Assembly (NCBI GenBank): GCA_017428025.1
Contig: JAFRRO010000011.1
Span: 1-45,657 of the forward strand
DNA length: 45,657 nucleotides
From: Clostridia bacterium
Lineage (GTDB): Bacteria > Bacillota > Clostridia > Christensenellales > CAG-138
Direction of reading: 5' to 3'
Below the pieces are notes generated by a model. The model did no database searches, was not told where the DNA came from, and saw only the letters and a program-made list of their open reading frames with translations. The position numbers were made by a program, and so were the translations under genes. Below, piece by piece: positions 7,393 to 15,960 of this stretch. Positions within the stretch are counted from its first letter, which is position 1. Each line of letters begins with the position of its first letter.

Positions 7393-8901
7393 ATGAAACA
7401 CAGAAACCGCATTTTCGTTTTCATACTGGCGTCGCTGCTGCTTTTGCTGCCGCCGTTCGCGCTTGCGGATGACGAAGAAGCGACGGATTATACGCGCAGC
7501 TGCGAATTCCGGTCGGACGGATACAGCGCCGCCGCGGTGCGCATCTTAAGCCCGAATTTCGACGCCTACCAGTTCTTCGATTCCGGCGCGGTCTTCACGC
7601 TTTCCTGGGGAGACGACGTCCCCGCAAGGCAGCTCTGTCTGCAATGGCGCAAGCTGCCGGAGGACGTCACGATCACGCAGTACGACGCGGAAGGAAACGA
7701 ACTGCTGCACGAAACGCCGCAAAGCCTGCCAGAGACGATCACGCCGATCCTTGCGGACGCGCGCAGCGTTGCGGTCACGGCGGGCGAAGCGGGCATGTCG
7801 GTCATCTACTGCCGCGTATACGGCGAAGGCACGCTGCCCGAACCGTTCCATGCGTGGCAGGAAACGCCGGACAAGCTCGATTATCTTCTGATTTCCACGC
7901 ATCCCGACGACGACGTGCTGTATCTCGGCAGCATCGTGCCGGTCTACGGCGCGGAGCAGGGATATACCGGAACGATCGCCTATGTGACCTGCCGCACGCG
8001 CGAGCGCATGACCGAAGCGGAAAACGGTGCATGGACCATGGGGCTCCGGTACCGTCCGCTGTTTCTCGGATTTTTGGACGTTCCGCGCGATGCGCCGAAG
8101 GAAAAGAAGGACAAGTTTGTTTATGAAGAAGTTCTGCTCGCCGTCGTGCGGCTCTACCGCACCTATCGGCCGCTCGTCGTCGTCGCGCAGGACAAAAACG
8201 GCGAGTACGGACACTGGCAGCACAAGGTGACGTCAAAAGCGGCGGTCGAAGCGGCAGCGCTTGCCGCCGATCCGGATTACGATCCCGAATCGGCCGCCGT
8301 ATCCGGCACGTGGCAGGTGCAGAAGGTGTTTCTGCATCTGTACGACGAGAACTGTATCACGGTCGACGCGCATGCCCCGCTGTCGTTCTTCGACGGCGAC
8401 GACGCCTACACCGTTGCGCGAAGGGCGTTCAAGAAGCACAAAACCCAGCAGGAATTCGGCTTTGCCGTGACGCGCGACGACGCAAAGTACGCGTTCAACC
8501 GGTTCGGCATGGCGACCGGCGTCGTGGAGGCGGGGGACGATCTGTTCGACAACATCGACGAATCGATGTTCTCCTTCTATGTGCCGCCGACGCCGGAACC
8601 CACCGCGGAACCGACGCCGGAGCCGACGGACACGCCGGAACCAACCGAGCGGCCGACGCCCGAACCGACGGGCACACAGGAACCGACCGCGGTGCCGACG
8701 TCGGAACCGACCGCAACGATGCAGCCGCAGCAGCAGCGCAGAAACCGCGCCGCATGGATCGAGTTCGGCGCGCTGTGCGCCGTCGGAGCCGCCGCTGCCG
8801 TTGTCGCCGTTGTCGCCGCAGTCCGGCTGCACGGGAAACGAAAGGACGCGGCGTCCGAAAGCGCCGAAGAAACGAAACACGGGGAGACCGATCCCTCCTG
8901 A
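7393..8901 (+). CDS. Exported, membrane-anchored PIG-L deacetylase
   Basis: A 502-residue protein with a signal peptide (residues 1-25, ending FALADDEE), an N-terminal beta-rich part, and a PIG-L/LmbE domain at about 160-300. The zinc motif is intact: STHPDDDVLYLGS at residues 168-180 and GEYGHWQHK as the second metal-binding motif. A Thr-Pro-Glu-Pro stalk (about 398-440) leads to one hydrophobic helix (about 455-478) and a short charged tail, so the enzyme sits outside the membrane on a stalk. The family removes N-acetyl groups from GlcNAc-containing substrates; the target here may be a wall glycan or glycolipid. It is divergent from a gene holding a degenerate copy of the same domain, and is followed by a lipoprotein gene 31 bases on. 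Confidence 0.87.
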   Translation: MKHRNRIFVFILASLLLLLPPFALADDEEATDYTRSCEFRSDGYSAAAVRILSPNFDAYQFFDSGAVFTLSWGDDVPARQLCLQWRKLPEDVTITQYDAEGNELLHETPQSLPETITPILADARSVAVTAGEAGMSVIYCRVYGEGTLPEPFHAWQETPDKLDYLLISTHPDDDVLYLGSIVPVYGAEQGYTGTIAYVTCRTRERMTEAENGAWTMGLRYRPLFLGFLDVPRDAPKEKKDKFVYEEVLLAVVRLYRTYRPLVVVAQDKNGEYGHWQHKVTSKAAVEAAALAADPDYDPESAAVSGTWQVQKVFLHLYDENCITVDAHAPLSFFDGDDAYTVARRAFKKHKTQQEFGFAVTRDDAKYAFNRFGMATGVVEAGDDLFDNIDESMFSFYVPPTPEPTAEPTPEPTDTPEPTERPTPEPTGTQEPTAVPTSEPTATMQPQQQRRNRAAWIEFGALCAVGAAAAVVAVVAAVRLHGKRKDAASESAEETKHGETDPS

Positions 8902-8932
8902 CCGATCATCCAACCAGAAAGGAACTACCGAC

Positions 8933-10228
8933 ATGAAACGAATTACTGTCTGGCTGCTCGCCGTCTGCCTGCTGTGTACGCTTGCATGCGTCAAAGAGCC
9001 GGACGAACCGATCCTGCAGATCACGGCGGAAGAAACGCCCGCGCCGGTCGACGACACGCCGGAGGAAACGCCCGCCCCGGAACAGACGCCGGAACCGACG
9101 CCGGAGCCGGAGATCTACTTCGTGGTCGCGTATGCGGTCGACGAAGCCTACTATGAGGGCGACGAGCTGACAAAGTACGGCATCGCGCCGACGGAGCTCG
9201 TTCTGAATGCGGACCGCACCGGAAAACTGAACCTGATGGGCAGCGAAACGGACATCGAATGGACCGAGGACGGCAGCATCACGGCGGGCGGACAACCGCT
9301 CTACACCTTCATCCGCGCGGATGCGGACACGATTGTTCTGCGCGTGTATGAAACCGAATTCACCCTCAGAAGAAGCGGCGCGCAGCCGCAAAGCGCGGAG
9401 GCTTCCGCAGCGCCTGCGGCACAGCCGGACGGCGAAACGGTCGAGGCGGGCGCTTCGGGCGAACCGTACGGCGACAGCGACGGCGTGATCGAACGCAAAA
9501 AGCTTGCGGCGCTCTATCACTGGCTTGAGAGCATGCAGAGCGAGTTCCGCTCTCTGCTGACGTTCGACGAGATCGGCGCGGCGGCGGGCAAGGCGGGCTG
9601 CGACAAGCAGGACGGCGACGGCAAGTATCACGGCGCGTACTGGACGGACGGAAACAAGGGCGTTGTCACGGTCACGTTCCGCGAATCGAACGGCGCGTGG
9701 ACCTGCGGTTCGATCGTCTGCTCCGGCATTCCGAAGGACGAATATGACAAGGCGGACATCTCCCGCTTCCCGAAGCTCGGCAGCAGCGCGCCCGCCGGTT
9801 CCGTTCCGACCGCGACGGTCACGCTCGAGGGCACCTGCTCCGGCAAGACGATCGAGGTCCGCGCAGACGTTCCCGAAACCGGCTGGTATCCGGTCAAGGG
9901 CAGCTTCGATCTGCACTATTACAGCGCGCCGAGCGAGGATAAGGCGAAGAACAGCGCTTCATACATCCTGATCGAGTTCTTCGAATCCGAGGAAAAGCTC
10001 ACCGAAAAGGCGGACACGTATGAGAACGTGCAGACGCTCGCCGCGCGCAAGATCGGCGGCGTCAAGATGAAGGGCATGCAGTATCAGCGCTACGGCATGG
10101 AGTGGACCGAGTTTTACGGCAGGCTCGGCGACGGCGTCTGGATCAGCATCAAGCTCACCGGCGTCGATCTCACCAAGGGCACGCAGACCGACGCGCTGCT
10201 CAAGAGCCTCAAATTCAAAGTGCAGTAA
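8933..10228 (+). CDS. Lipoprotein of unknown function
   Basis: A 431-residue lipoprotein. The signal MKRITVWLLAVCLLCTLAC puts the lipidated Cys at residue 19, followed by a Thr-Pro-Glu linker to about residue 60. Two folded parts follow: about 60-140, a small beta domain (VLNADRTGKLNLMG, IEWTEDGSI) of the sort seen in many clostridial lipoproteins, and about 180-431, with no family I recognise. AAAGGA lies nine bases before the start. It is 31 bases after the PIG-L gene and ends at a strong terminator, so the two probably form one transcript. A surface role beside the deacetylase is inferred from position only. Confidence 0.75.
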   Translation: MKRITVWLLAVCLLCTLACVKEPDEPILQITAEETPAPVDDTPEETPAPEQTPEPTPEPEIYFVVAYAVDEAYYEGDELTKYGIAPTELVLNADRTGKLNLMGSETDIEWTEDGSITAGGQPLYTFIRADADTIVLRVYETEFTLRRSGAQPQSAEASAAPAAQPDGETVEAGASGEPYGDSDGVIERKKLAALYHWLESMQSEFRSLLTFDEIGAAAGKAGCDKQDGDGKYHGAYWTDGNKGVVTVTFRESNGAWTCGSIVCSGIPKDEYDKADISRFPKLGSSAPAGSVPTATVTLEGTCSGKTIEVRADVPETGWYPVKGSFDLHYYSAPSEDKAKNSASYILIEFFESEEKLTEKADTYENVQTLAARKIGGVKMKGMQYQRYGMEWTEFYGRLGDGVWISIKLTGVDLTKGTQTDALLKSLKFKVQ

Positions 10229-10235
10229 ACGCAAA

Positions 10236-10267
10236 CAAAAACGACCGGATCGCTCCGGTCGTTTTTT
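10236..10267. terminator. Bidirectional terminator
   Basis: ACGACCGG (10241-10248) pairs with CCGGTCGT (10255-10262), with T-runs on both strands. It separates the lipoprotein gene from the converging pepF. Confidence 0.88.
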
Positions 10268-10278
10268 CATATCGTTTA

Positions 10279-12060
10279 TTACAGCTCTTTGAGCAGTTCG
10301 CGCAGCTCCTCGACCGAATCGTCGAACACCTTCAGCGCGTCCTTGACCGGCTGCGGGCTCGTCAGATCGACGCCCGCAAGCTTCAGCTCGTTGAGCGGAT
10401 AATCGCTGCCGCCGGTCGTGAGGAACTTGAGATAGCCCTCGGCGTCGCCGGTTTCGACGATGTGCGACGCGATCGCAACGGCGCTCGAGAATCCGGTTGC
10501 GTACTGGAAAACGTAGTACGCGGTGTAGAAATGCGGAATGAACGCCCATTCGTAGGCGATGTTCTCCGGCACCTCCGCGCCCTCGTAATAGAGTTCGACG
10601 AGCGACTTGTACAGCGCGGTCAGACGTTCCGCGGTCAGCGGTTCGCCGTTCTGGTACATCTCGTGCGCCTTGCGCTCAAACTCGGCAAACAGCGTCTGAC
10701 GGAACAGCGTCGTGCGGAAGCCCTCGAGGAAGTGGTTCAGGATGTACGCGCGGCGCGCCTTGTCCGTCTCGGTCTTCAGGAGGTACTTGGTCAGCAGCAC
10801 CTCGTTGACCGTGGAGGCGACCTCCGCGACGAAGATGCAGTAGTCGTGATTCATGTAGTCCTGCGTGCTGTCGGACTTGTAGGAGTGCATCGCGTGACCG
10901 AGCTCGTGCGCCGTGGTGAACGCGTCGTCGAGCGCGTCGGTGTAGTTCAGAAGCACATAGGGATGCACGCCGAACACGCCGCAGGAGAACGCGCCGCTGC
11001 GCTTGCCCTTGTTCTCGTAGACGTCCATCCAGTTCTCGGCATACGCCTTGTCCAGCAGCTTCTGATACCCTTCGCCGAGCGGTTCGGTCGCCTTCTTGAC
11101 CATCTTCTTCGCTTCCTCAAACGGCACCTTGTAGTCGACGTCCTTGACCATCGGGCAGTAGAGGTCGTACATATCGATCTTATCAAGCTTCAGCGCTTCC
11201 TTGCGCAGATCGAGATATCTGCGCATCGTCGGCAGGCTCTCGTGGACCGCTTCGATCAGGCTGTCATAGACCGAGACGGGGATGTTGTTGCGGAACAGCG
11301 CCGCATGGCATGCGCTCTCGTAGCCGCGCACGTCCGCCATGAACTGATCCTGCTTCACGTTGCCGCCGTAGAGCGCCGCAAACGTGTTGATGTACTTCTT
11401 GTACGTGCCGAACATCGCGTTGAACGCTTCCTCGCGCACGGCGCGGACCGGGCTCTCGCGATAGACGCCGAAATTGCCCGCGGTCAGCTGCACTTCGTTG
11501 CCGTTTTCGTCATGGATTTTAGGCAGCTCCATGTCGACATTCGTCAGCATCTCATATGCGTCCTGCGGCGCCTGCGCGGCGTCGCCGAGCTGCGCCAGCA
11601 TCCGTTCGCGCTGCGCGTCGAGACAGTGCGCGCGGGAGCGGGTGAGGTTTTCGATGTAGTGCCGGTAGGGTTTCATCTCGTCGGGCGCCAGGAACGCGTT
11701 GAGCGTTTCTTCGGGGATCGCAAGGATCTCGGGATCGAAGAACGCGAGCGCGGTCGAGAAGCGCACATACGTGCTCGTCGCCTTGCCGTCCATCTCCTGA
11801 TGCTTCGGCTCGGAACCGTCGGCGCAGCGGTGCAGATTCGCGTAGATGTACAGCCGTTCAAGCCGTTCCGCAAGCCCGTTGACGGTGTCGATGCCCGCCT
11901 TGAACGCTTCGCGCGAGGCGCCGAGCGTCCCTTCGATCGCCTTGATCTTGTCCAGATCCTTCACCAGAGCGTCCAGTTCGGCTTCCCAAACCTCGTCGCT
12001 CGCGTACATGTGCGTAAAGTCCCACTGGAACTTGGGATCCATGTCTTTTCTTGCCTGCAT
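10279..12060 (-). CDS. pepF: Oligoendopeptidase F (M3 family)
   Basis: A 593-residue cytosolic zinc peptidase that degrades short peptides. The active site HELGHAMHSY is present, with the third zinc ligand in AEVASTVNE 25-30 residues later, and YFGVHPYVLLNYT-like and HFYTAYYVFQYATG blocks typical of the PepF subfamily (here SCGVFGVHPYVLLNYTD and HFYTAYYVFQYATGFSSA). Length is normal (about 600). The start at 12060 was chosen because AAAGGAG lies seven bases upstream; an in-frame ATG at 12087 has none. It has its own promoter and ends in the bidirectional terminator at 10236. Confidence 0.95.
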   Translation of the reverse strand: MQARKDMDPKFQWDFTHMYASDEVWEAELDALVKDLDKIKAIEGTLGASREAFKAGIDTVNGLAERLERLYIYANLHRCADGSEPKHQEMDGKATSTYVRFSTALAFFDPEILAIPEETLNAFLAPDEMKPYRHYIENLTRSRAHCLDAQRERMLAQLGDAAQAPQDAYEMLTNVDMELPKIHDENGNEVQLTAGNFGVYRESPVRAVREEAFNAMFGTYKKYINTFAALYGGNVKQDQFMADVRGYESACHAALFRNNIPVSVYDSLIEAVHESLPTMRRYLDLRKEALKLDKIDMYDLYCPMVKDVDYKVPFEEAKKMVKKATEPLGEGYQKLLDKAYAENWMDVYENKGKRSGAFSCGVFGVHPYVLLNYTDALDDAFTTAHELGHAMHSYKSDSTQDYMNHDYCIFVAEVASTVNEVLLTKYLLKTETDKARRAYILNHFLEGFRTTLFRQTLFAEFERKAHEMYQNGEPLTAERLTALYKSLVELYYEGAEVPENIAYEWAFIPHFYTAYYVFQYATGFSSAVAIASHIVETGDAEGYLKFLTTGGSDYPLNELKLAGVDLTSPQPVKDALKVFDDSVEELRELLKEL

Positions 12061-12089
12061 GTTCGTTCTCCTTTGTTGATTTCCCAACC

Positions 12090-12118
12090 AGTATATCCCA
12101 TTTTTACCGCTTTGTCCA
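12090..12118 (-). promoter_or_regulatory. Promoter of pepF
   Basis: TGGACA (12113-12118), 17-base spacer, TATACT (12090-12095) on the minus strand, about 23 bases before the pepF start's expected leader. Confidence 0.7.
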
Positions 12119-12123
12119 CGGTT

Positions 12124-12366
12124 TCAGCGCTTCTGTTTGAGAAAATAACGGCACGTCCGTCCGCTGCGCCTGCAGGCGATCGGCAGTCCGTATTCCCTGA
12201 GCGCCGCAAGATCGTCGCCGACGCTCTTTCGCTCCGCAAGGATGCCGCGTTCGTTCAGCCGTTCGATCAGTTCGCGCATCGAAAGCGAACGTCCGTTCTG
12301 TGTTTCGCGTTCCAGAATGTCCTTCACATACAGAATCTTCAGCTTTCCGTATTTCTGCCGTGCCAT
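12124..12366 (-). CDS. Mini HTH regulator, WYL-regulator N-terminus only
   Basis: An 80-residue protein made of one winged helix-turn-helix: SLSMRELIERLNERG, then ERKSVGDDLAALREYGLPI, which matches the DNA-binding half of YafY-type WYL regulators. The C-terminal WYL ligand domain (about 200 residues) is absent, and no remnant follows. AAAGGAGGG before the ATG supports a real short gene rather than debris. It lies between pepF and a P-loop kinase, divergent from the latter. It could be a stand-alone DNA-binding protein or a shortened regulator; its target is unknown. Confidence 0.72.
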   Translation of the reverse strand: MARQKYGKLKILYVKDILERETQNGRSLSMRELIERLNERGILAERKSVGDDLAALREYGLPIACRRSGRTCRYFLKQKR

Positions 12367-12448
12367 ACCGCATCCCTCCTTTCGGTTTCAAAGCCATCCT
12401 ATCACGCATTCTGTCCCATAAACCGGAAAGCAGCGGGCAAATCCGCAG

Positions 12449-12477
12449 GTGACAGCCGCCGTTTTCCATGATACAAT
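12449..12477 (+). promoter_or_regulatory. Promoter of the first P-loop kinase gene
   Basis: GTGACA (12449-12454), 17 bases, TACAAT (12472-12477). Confidence 0.65.
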
Positions 12478-12530
12478 AGAGCAGGATTCCGGAGCGGGTA
12501 TCCGGACAGAACGAACGAAAGAGGACACCC

Positions 12531-13058
12531 ATGGTATACATCATCACCGGCGCGTCGCACACGGGCAAGACCGTGCTTGCGCAGCGCCTTCTGGAAAAAC
12601 GGCATATCCCGTACCTGTCGATCGACCATCTCAAGATGGGGCTCATTCGCAGCGGCCGGACGGCGCTGACGCCGGAGGACGACGACGCGCTGACCGCGTA
12701 CCTCTGGCCGGTCGTGCGCGAGATCATCAGGACCGCGATCGAAAACCGGCAGGAGCTGATCGTCGAGGGCTGCTATGTGCCGTTCGACTGGCGACGCGAT
12801 TTCGACGCGCGGTATCTTTCGTCGATCCGCTTTCTCTGCCTTGCGATGACGGACGCCTATATCGACGCGCGGTTCGACGCGATCAAAGCGCACGCCTCGG
12901 ACGTCGAAGCGCGGCTCGACGATTCCGACCTGACGCCCGACCGGCTGAAAGCCGACAATCGCGCCGTGATCGAGGGCTTCCGAAGGACCGGCGAGCCGGT
13001 TGCGTTGATCGAAACGGACTGGCAAACGGCGGTCGAAACACTGCTGCAAACGCTGTAG
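12531..13058 (+). CDS. P-loop kinase-like ATP-binding protein
   Basis: A 175-residue single-domain protein of the adenylate-kinase/zeta-like P-loop fold. The Walker A motif GASHTGKT is at residues 7-14, SIDHLKMG follows as the first acidic strand after it, and ELIVEGCYVPFDW holds the Walker B-like region. No specific substrate family could be recognised. AGAGGA is nine bases upstream of the ATG. It stands alone behind its own promoter and is followed by a long hairpin (13067-13103). A metabolite or RNA kinase is possible; toxin function is not indicated since no antitoxin partner is adjacent. Confidence 0.75.
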   Translation: MVYIITGASHTGKTVLAQRLLEKRHIPYLSIDHLKMGLIRSGRTALTPEDDDALTAYLWPVVREIIRTAIENRQELIVEGCYVPFDWRRDFDARYLSSIRFLCLAMTDAYIDARFDAIKAHASDVEARLDDSDLTPDRLKADNRAVIEGFRRTGEPVALIETDWQTAVETLLQTL

Positions 13059-13066
13059 CCGTACTC

Positions 13067-13103
13067 CACCGGCAGTTGAGTTCTCCCCACTCAACCGCCG
13101 GTG
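13067..13103 (+). terminator. Long hairpin between kinase and XRE genes
   Basis: CACCGGC-A-GTTGAG pairs with CTCAAC-C-GCCGGTG around a nine-base loop, 13 pairs with one mismatch. There is no T-run after it on plus. It sits 20-25 bases upstream of a TACAAT box (13129-13134) for the XRE gene, so it may be a terminator or an operator. Confidence 0.45.
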
Positions 13104-13160
13104 TGTCGCAATTCACGGAAAAAACCCCTACAATGGACGGCGAAAGGAGGACTTGAACGG

Positions 13161-13781
13161 ATGGATCAGGTCAAAATCGGCAGGTTTATTGCCGAAAAGC
13201 GCAGGGAGCAGGGGCTCACGCAGATGCAGCTTGCGGAAGCGCTCGGCATCACCGATCGCGCGGTATCGAAATGGGAGACCGGAAAGTCTCTGCCGGACGC
13301 GTCGATCATGCTGGAGCTGTGCAGGCTTCTGAAGATCACAGTCAACGATTTACTGAACGGGGAGGTCGTATCGATGGAACGGTACAATGAAGCGATGGAG
13401 AACCATCTGCTGGAAATGGTCAAACAGAAGGAAACGAAGGACAGGCAGCTATTGAGGATGGAGATCGTGCTCTCCGCCGTGTCGCTCCTGTTTCTGTTCG
13501 CGATGATCGCCGTCGGCGCGGTATTCATGAAACAGGGGCAGCCGAAGCGGATTTTCTTCCTGCTGCTTGGGATCGGACTGTTCCAGTTTCTTGTTTGCGG
13601 GCTGTTTGCGCTGCGCATCGAGCAAACCGCAGGCTGTTATGTATGTGCGGAATGCGGACACCGCTATGTGTCGTCCTTTGCCGCGGTGACGTTTGCAATG
13701 CACATGAACCGCACGCGCTATCTCAGATGCCCCGCCTGCGGCAAGCGCAGCTGGCAGAAGAAGGCGCTTTCCAAAGAATAA
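13161..13781 (+). CDS. XRE-family membrane-anchored regulator with zinc ribbon
   Basis: A 206-residue protein in three parts. Residues 5-66 are a Cro/C1-type helix-turn-helix (LTQMQLAEALGITDRAVSKWE). Residues 102-123 and 131-151 are two hydrophobic helices. Residues 158-193 carry two Cys pairs (CYVCAECG, CPACGK) of a zinc-ribbon type. So DNA binding is tethered to the membrane, with the metal site on the C-terminal side. Membrane-bound XRE proteins of this sort are common in Clostridia, with unknown signals. AAAGGAGG is ten bases before the ATG. A terminator follows at 13796. It may regulate itself or the neighbouring enzyme genes. Confidence 0.85.
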   Translation: MDQVKIGRFIAEKRREQGLTQMQLAEALGITDRAVSKWETGKSLPDASIMLELCRLLKITVNDLLNGEVVSMERYNEAMENHLLEMVKQKETKDRQLLRMEIVLSAVSLLFLFAMIAVGAVFMKQGQPKRIFFLLLGIGLFQFLVCGLFALRIEQTAGCYVCAECGHRYVSSFAAVTFAMHMNRTRYLRCPACGKRSWQKKALSKE

Positions 13782-13795
13782 TCATTCGATCTTTC

Positions 13796-13821
13796 ACCGC
13801 CTTGCAAGAGGCGGTTTTTTG
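13796..13821 (+). terminator. Terminator after the XRE gene
   Basis: ACCGCCT (13796-13802) pairs with AGGCGGT (13809-13815), followed by TTTTT. It ends 6 bases before the -35 box of the next promoter. Confidence 0.85.
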
Positions 13822-13850
13822 TTGTCAACGGGACGGAGATATGGTAAACT
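13822..13850 (+). promoter_or_regulatory. Promoter of the GNAT gene cluster
   Basis: TTGTCA (13822-13827), 17 bases ending TGG, TAAACT (13845-13850). It probably serves the GNAT, Nudix, kinase and ABM genes. Confidence 0.75.
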
Positions 13851-13875
13851 GGTATTCAGATTCGGGAGGCGCAAA

Positions 13876-14355
13876 ATGAAGCTTGTAAAATTCGGCAGCG
13901 ACGATCGGGCGCTCTGGGAACGCCTCGTTTTCAACGAGGAAGCGATGCGTCAAAACTACGGCAGGACGTTTACCGCGGCGGAAGCCGACCTGCTGTTTTC
14001 GACAATGCTCGAAGCGAACGAAACGGGACCGTTCGGGTTTTACAAGGTGACGGTTCCCGCAGCGGACGGCGAAACGTATATCGGCATGGGCGCGCTGAAC
14101 CGGAACGAGAACGGCGCCTTTGAGATCGAATACATGCTGCTGCCCCGATTCTGGAACCGCGGATACGGCACGGCGCTTGTTGAAACGCTGCTTCAAATGG
14201 CAGAAGTATCCGGTCCGAATCAAACGGTCGAGGCGATCACGGATCCGGACAACACCTATTCGAAGCGGATTTTGGAGCATGCGGGCTTTGTCCTTGTGAA
14301 GCAATACAGAAACGACGACGGCGAGCCTGCGGAGCTGTACCGGAAGGAACTTTGA
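13876..14355 (+). CDS. GNAT-family N-acetyltransferase
   Basis: A 159-residue acetyl-CoA-dependent transferase. The acetyl-CoA pyrophosphate-binding motif is RFWNRGYGTALVETLL (Q/RxxGxG/A type), preceded by FEIEYMLLP, and followed by DNTYSKRILEHAGFVLVKQYR, the usual motif B near the end. This layout is closest to the RimJ/RimL-like branch, acting on amino groups of small molecules or protein N-termini. GGGAGG is six bases before the start. It heads a likely operon with three other small enzymes; the substrate is unknown. Confidence 0.88.
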   Translation: MKLVKFGSDDRALWERLVFNEEAMRQNYGRTFTAAEADLLFSTMLEANETGPFGFYKVTVPAADGETYIGMGALNRNENGAFEIEYMLLPRFWNRGYGTALVETLLQMAEVSGPNQTVEAITDPDNTYSKRILEHAGFVLVKQYRNDDGEPAELYRKEL

Positions 14356-14434
14356 AACCGGAGGGAACCACGGAACGGACGATCCGGCAGTGCATTCCGT
14401 ACAAAAGAATTCTTAACAAATACAAGGTGCGAAA

Positions 14435-14980
14435 ATGAAGGAAGAACTTTACCTGTCGCTCAATGACAACGAATGGCCGGACGAGGGAACCGACCACGAC
14501 CGGCAGATCGTCCGCGCGATCGTGACGGACGGTGCGGGCGGCTTTGTCTTTATGCGGCTGAACCGCGACGACGATTTCGGAAAGGCGACGCTGATCGAAA
14601 CCTCGGGCGGCGGCGTGGAACCGGGCGAGGACCTGATCGCGGCGATCAGGCGCGAGCTTTCGGAAGAGCTCGGCGCAAAGGTCGATGTGCTCTGCAAGAT
14701 CGGCGTCGTCAGCGACTATTATCATCTCGTTCACCGGCACAACATCAACCACTATTATCTCTGCCGCGTCAGGTCGTTCGGCGAAACGCACATGACCGAG
14801 GACGAGATCAACCGCTTCCATCTATCGCGGCTGAACCTCACGTATCCGGAGGCGCTTGCGGAGTACGAACGGTGCGCCTGCTCGAAGCTCGGACGGCTGA
14901 TCTATAACCGCGAGGTGCCGATCTTAAAGCGCGCGCAGGAAATCCTGTCCGGCACGGCGGAAACCGTTTCAGAACCTTGA
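14435..14980 (+). CDS. Nudix hydrolase
   Basis: A 181-residue protein with a complete Nudix box at about residues 67-89: GGGVEPGEDLIAAIRRELSEELGA, shown here by its key parts (GGGVEPGE and RRELSEELG), which fits Gx5Ex7REUxEExGU. The family hydrolyses nucleoside diphosphates linked to another group. A helical extension follows the domain (about 125-181). The ribosome binding site AAGGTG is weak. It is 79 bases after the GNAT gene, with an inverted repeat (ACGGAA...TTCCGT) between. The exact substrate cannot be read from sequence. Confidence 0.9.
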   Translation: MKEELYLSLNDNEWPDEGTDHDRQIVRAIVTDGAGGFVFMRLNRDDDFGKATLIETSGGGVEPGEDLIAAIRRELSEELGAKVDVLCKIGVVSDYYHLVHRHNINHYYLCRVRSFGETHMTEDEINRFHLSRLNLTYPEALAEYERCACSKLGRLIYNREVPILKRAQEILSGTAETVSEP

Positions 14981-15007
14981 CAGCGTCCAAAAGAACGGGG
15001 GAAGCGT

Positions 15008-15610
15008 ATGGCAAACCTGATTGTAATATGCGGACCGCAGGCGGTCGGCAAGATGACGGTGGCGGAAGCGCTGCGGGACAAACTCCATTACTGCATGATG
15101 ATGAATCACGACAGTATTGAGCTGAGCGATCACATCTTCGGCTTCGGAACGCCCGCGCAGAAGGAACTCAACGGGGCGATCCGGGAAACCGTGTTTGCGC
15201 TTGCCGTGAAGCACAATATCGACCTGATTTTCACCTTTGTCTGCGCGTTCGACATGCCGGAGGACGTCGATTATCTCAAGAATCTCGAACGGCAGTTCAC
15301 GCAAAGCGGCGGCGGGTTTTATTTCGTCGAGCTGTTCGCGGCAATCGAAACAAGACTTTCGCGCAACGAGACGCCGCACCGCATGGAGCGCAAGCCGTCG
15401 AAGCGCAATGTCGAATGGAGCAGAAGGGATCTTCTGAAGACGGCGGAGCGATACCGGCTGAATACGGACGAGGGCGAGATCCTGTTTGCGCATCATCTGA
15501 AAATCGACAACACCGATCTGAGCCCGGATGCGGTTGCGGATCGGATTATCGCGGCGCTTCGGTTGGCGCCGGTTGAAAAGAAAGAAGCGGAATCCCGGTC
15601 CGGTGTTTGA
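15008..15610 (+). CDS. P-loop kinase-like ATP-binding protein
   Basis: A 200-residue P-loop protein with Walker A GPQAVGKMT at residues 9-17, DLIFTFVCAFDMP as the putative Walker B strand, and NETPHRMERKPSKRN, a basic lid-like loop. It resembles the AAA_18/shikimate-kinase-like branch of unknown substrates. GGGGGAAG lies before the ATG. It follows the Nudix gene by 27 bases and precedes the ABM gene by 16, so all are likely co-transcribed. It is distinct in sequence from the kinase at 12531. Confidence 0.8.
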   Translation: MANLIVICGPQAVGKMTVAEALRDKLHYCMMMNHDSIELSDHIFGFGTPAQKELNGAIRETVFALAVKHNIDLIFTFVCAFDMPEDVDYLKNLERQFTQSGGGFYFVELFAAIETRLSRNETPHRMERKPSKRNVEWSRRDLLKTAERYRLNTDEGEILFAHHLKIDNTDLSPDAVADRIIAALRLAPVEKKEAESRSGV

Positions 15611-15626
15611 AGAAAGGAGAAAGCAT

Positions 15627-15914
15627 ATGATCGTACTGAATGTGACCTACAAATGCAAACCGGAGCTTCGCGAGGCGTTTCTCGAACGCATCCGAAAGGA
15701 GGGCATCGACGCCGCTTCCCGCGCGGAGGCGGGCAATCTCAAGTATGACTATTATATCCCGTTCGCCGCAAGCGACGACCTGCTGCTCATCGAAAAATGG
15801 GCCGACGAAGACGCGCTCAAGGCGCATGCCGAAACGCCGCACTATGCCAGACTCAAGGAACTGAAGCCAGCATATGTGACCGATACGCTCGTCGAACGGT
15901 TTGCAGACCGCTAA
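15627..15914 (+). CDS. ABM-domain protein (YgiN-like monooxygenase fold)
   Basis: A 95-residue protein with the antibiotic-biosynthesis-monooxygenase fold, a dimeric ferredoxin-like barrel. Family marks are MIVLNVTYKCKPELREAF at the start, EAGNLKYDYYIP in the middle, LLIEKWADEDALKAHAETPHY with the conserved His-x-x-(S/T)xHF-like segment, and a C-terminal helix. Such proteins are usually small quinone or heme-linked oxygenases, or non-enzymatic. GAAAGGAG is well placed before the ATG at 15627. It is the last gene of the cluster, before a terminator region. Confidence 0.88.
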   Translation: MIVLNVTYKCKPELREAFLERIRKEGIDAASRAEAGNLKYDYYIPFAASDDLLLIEKWADEDALKAHAETPHYARLKELKPAYVTDTLVERFADR

Positions 15915-15960
15915 ACCGGCGAACAGGAGACTGTTCGGAAACTATCGGAACAATCGCAAC

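Noticed and set aside
10102..12471. Long plus-strand frame over pepF
   Set aside because: No ribosome binding site, no domain; pepF is certain.
12531..13058. Zeta-like toxin for the P-loop protein
   Set aside because: No antitoxin gene adjacent and no toxin-specific motifs.
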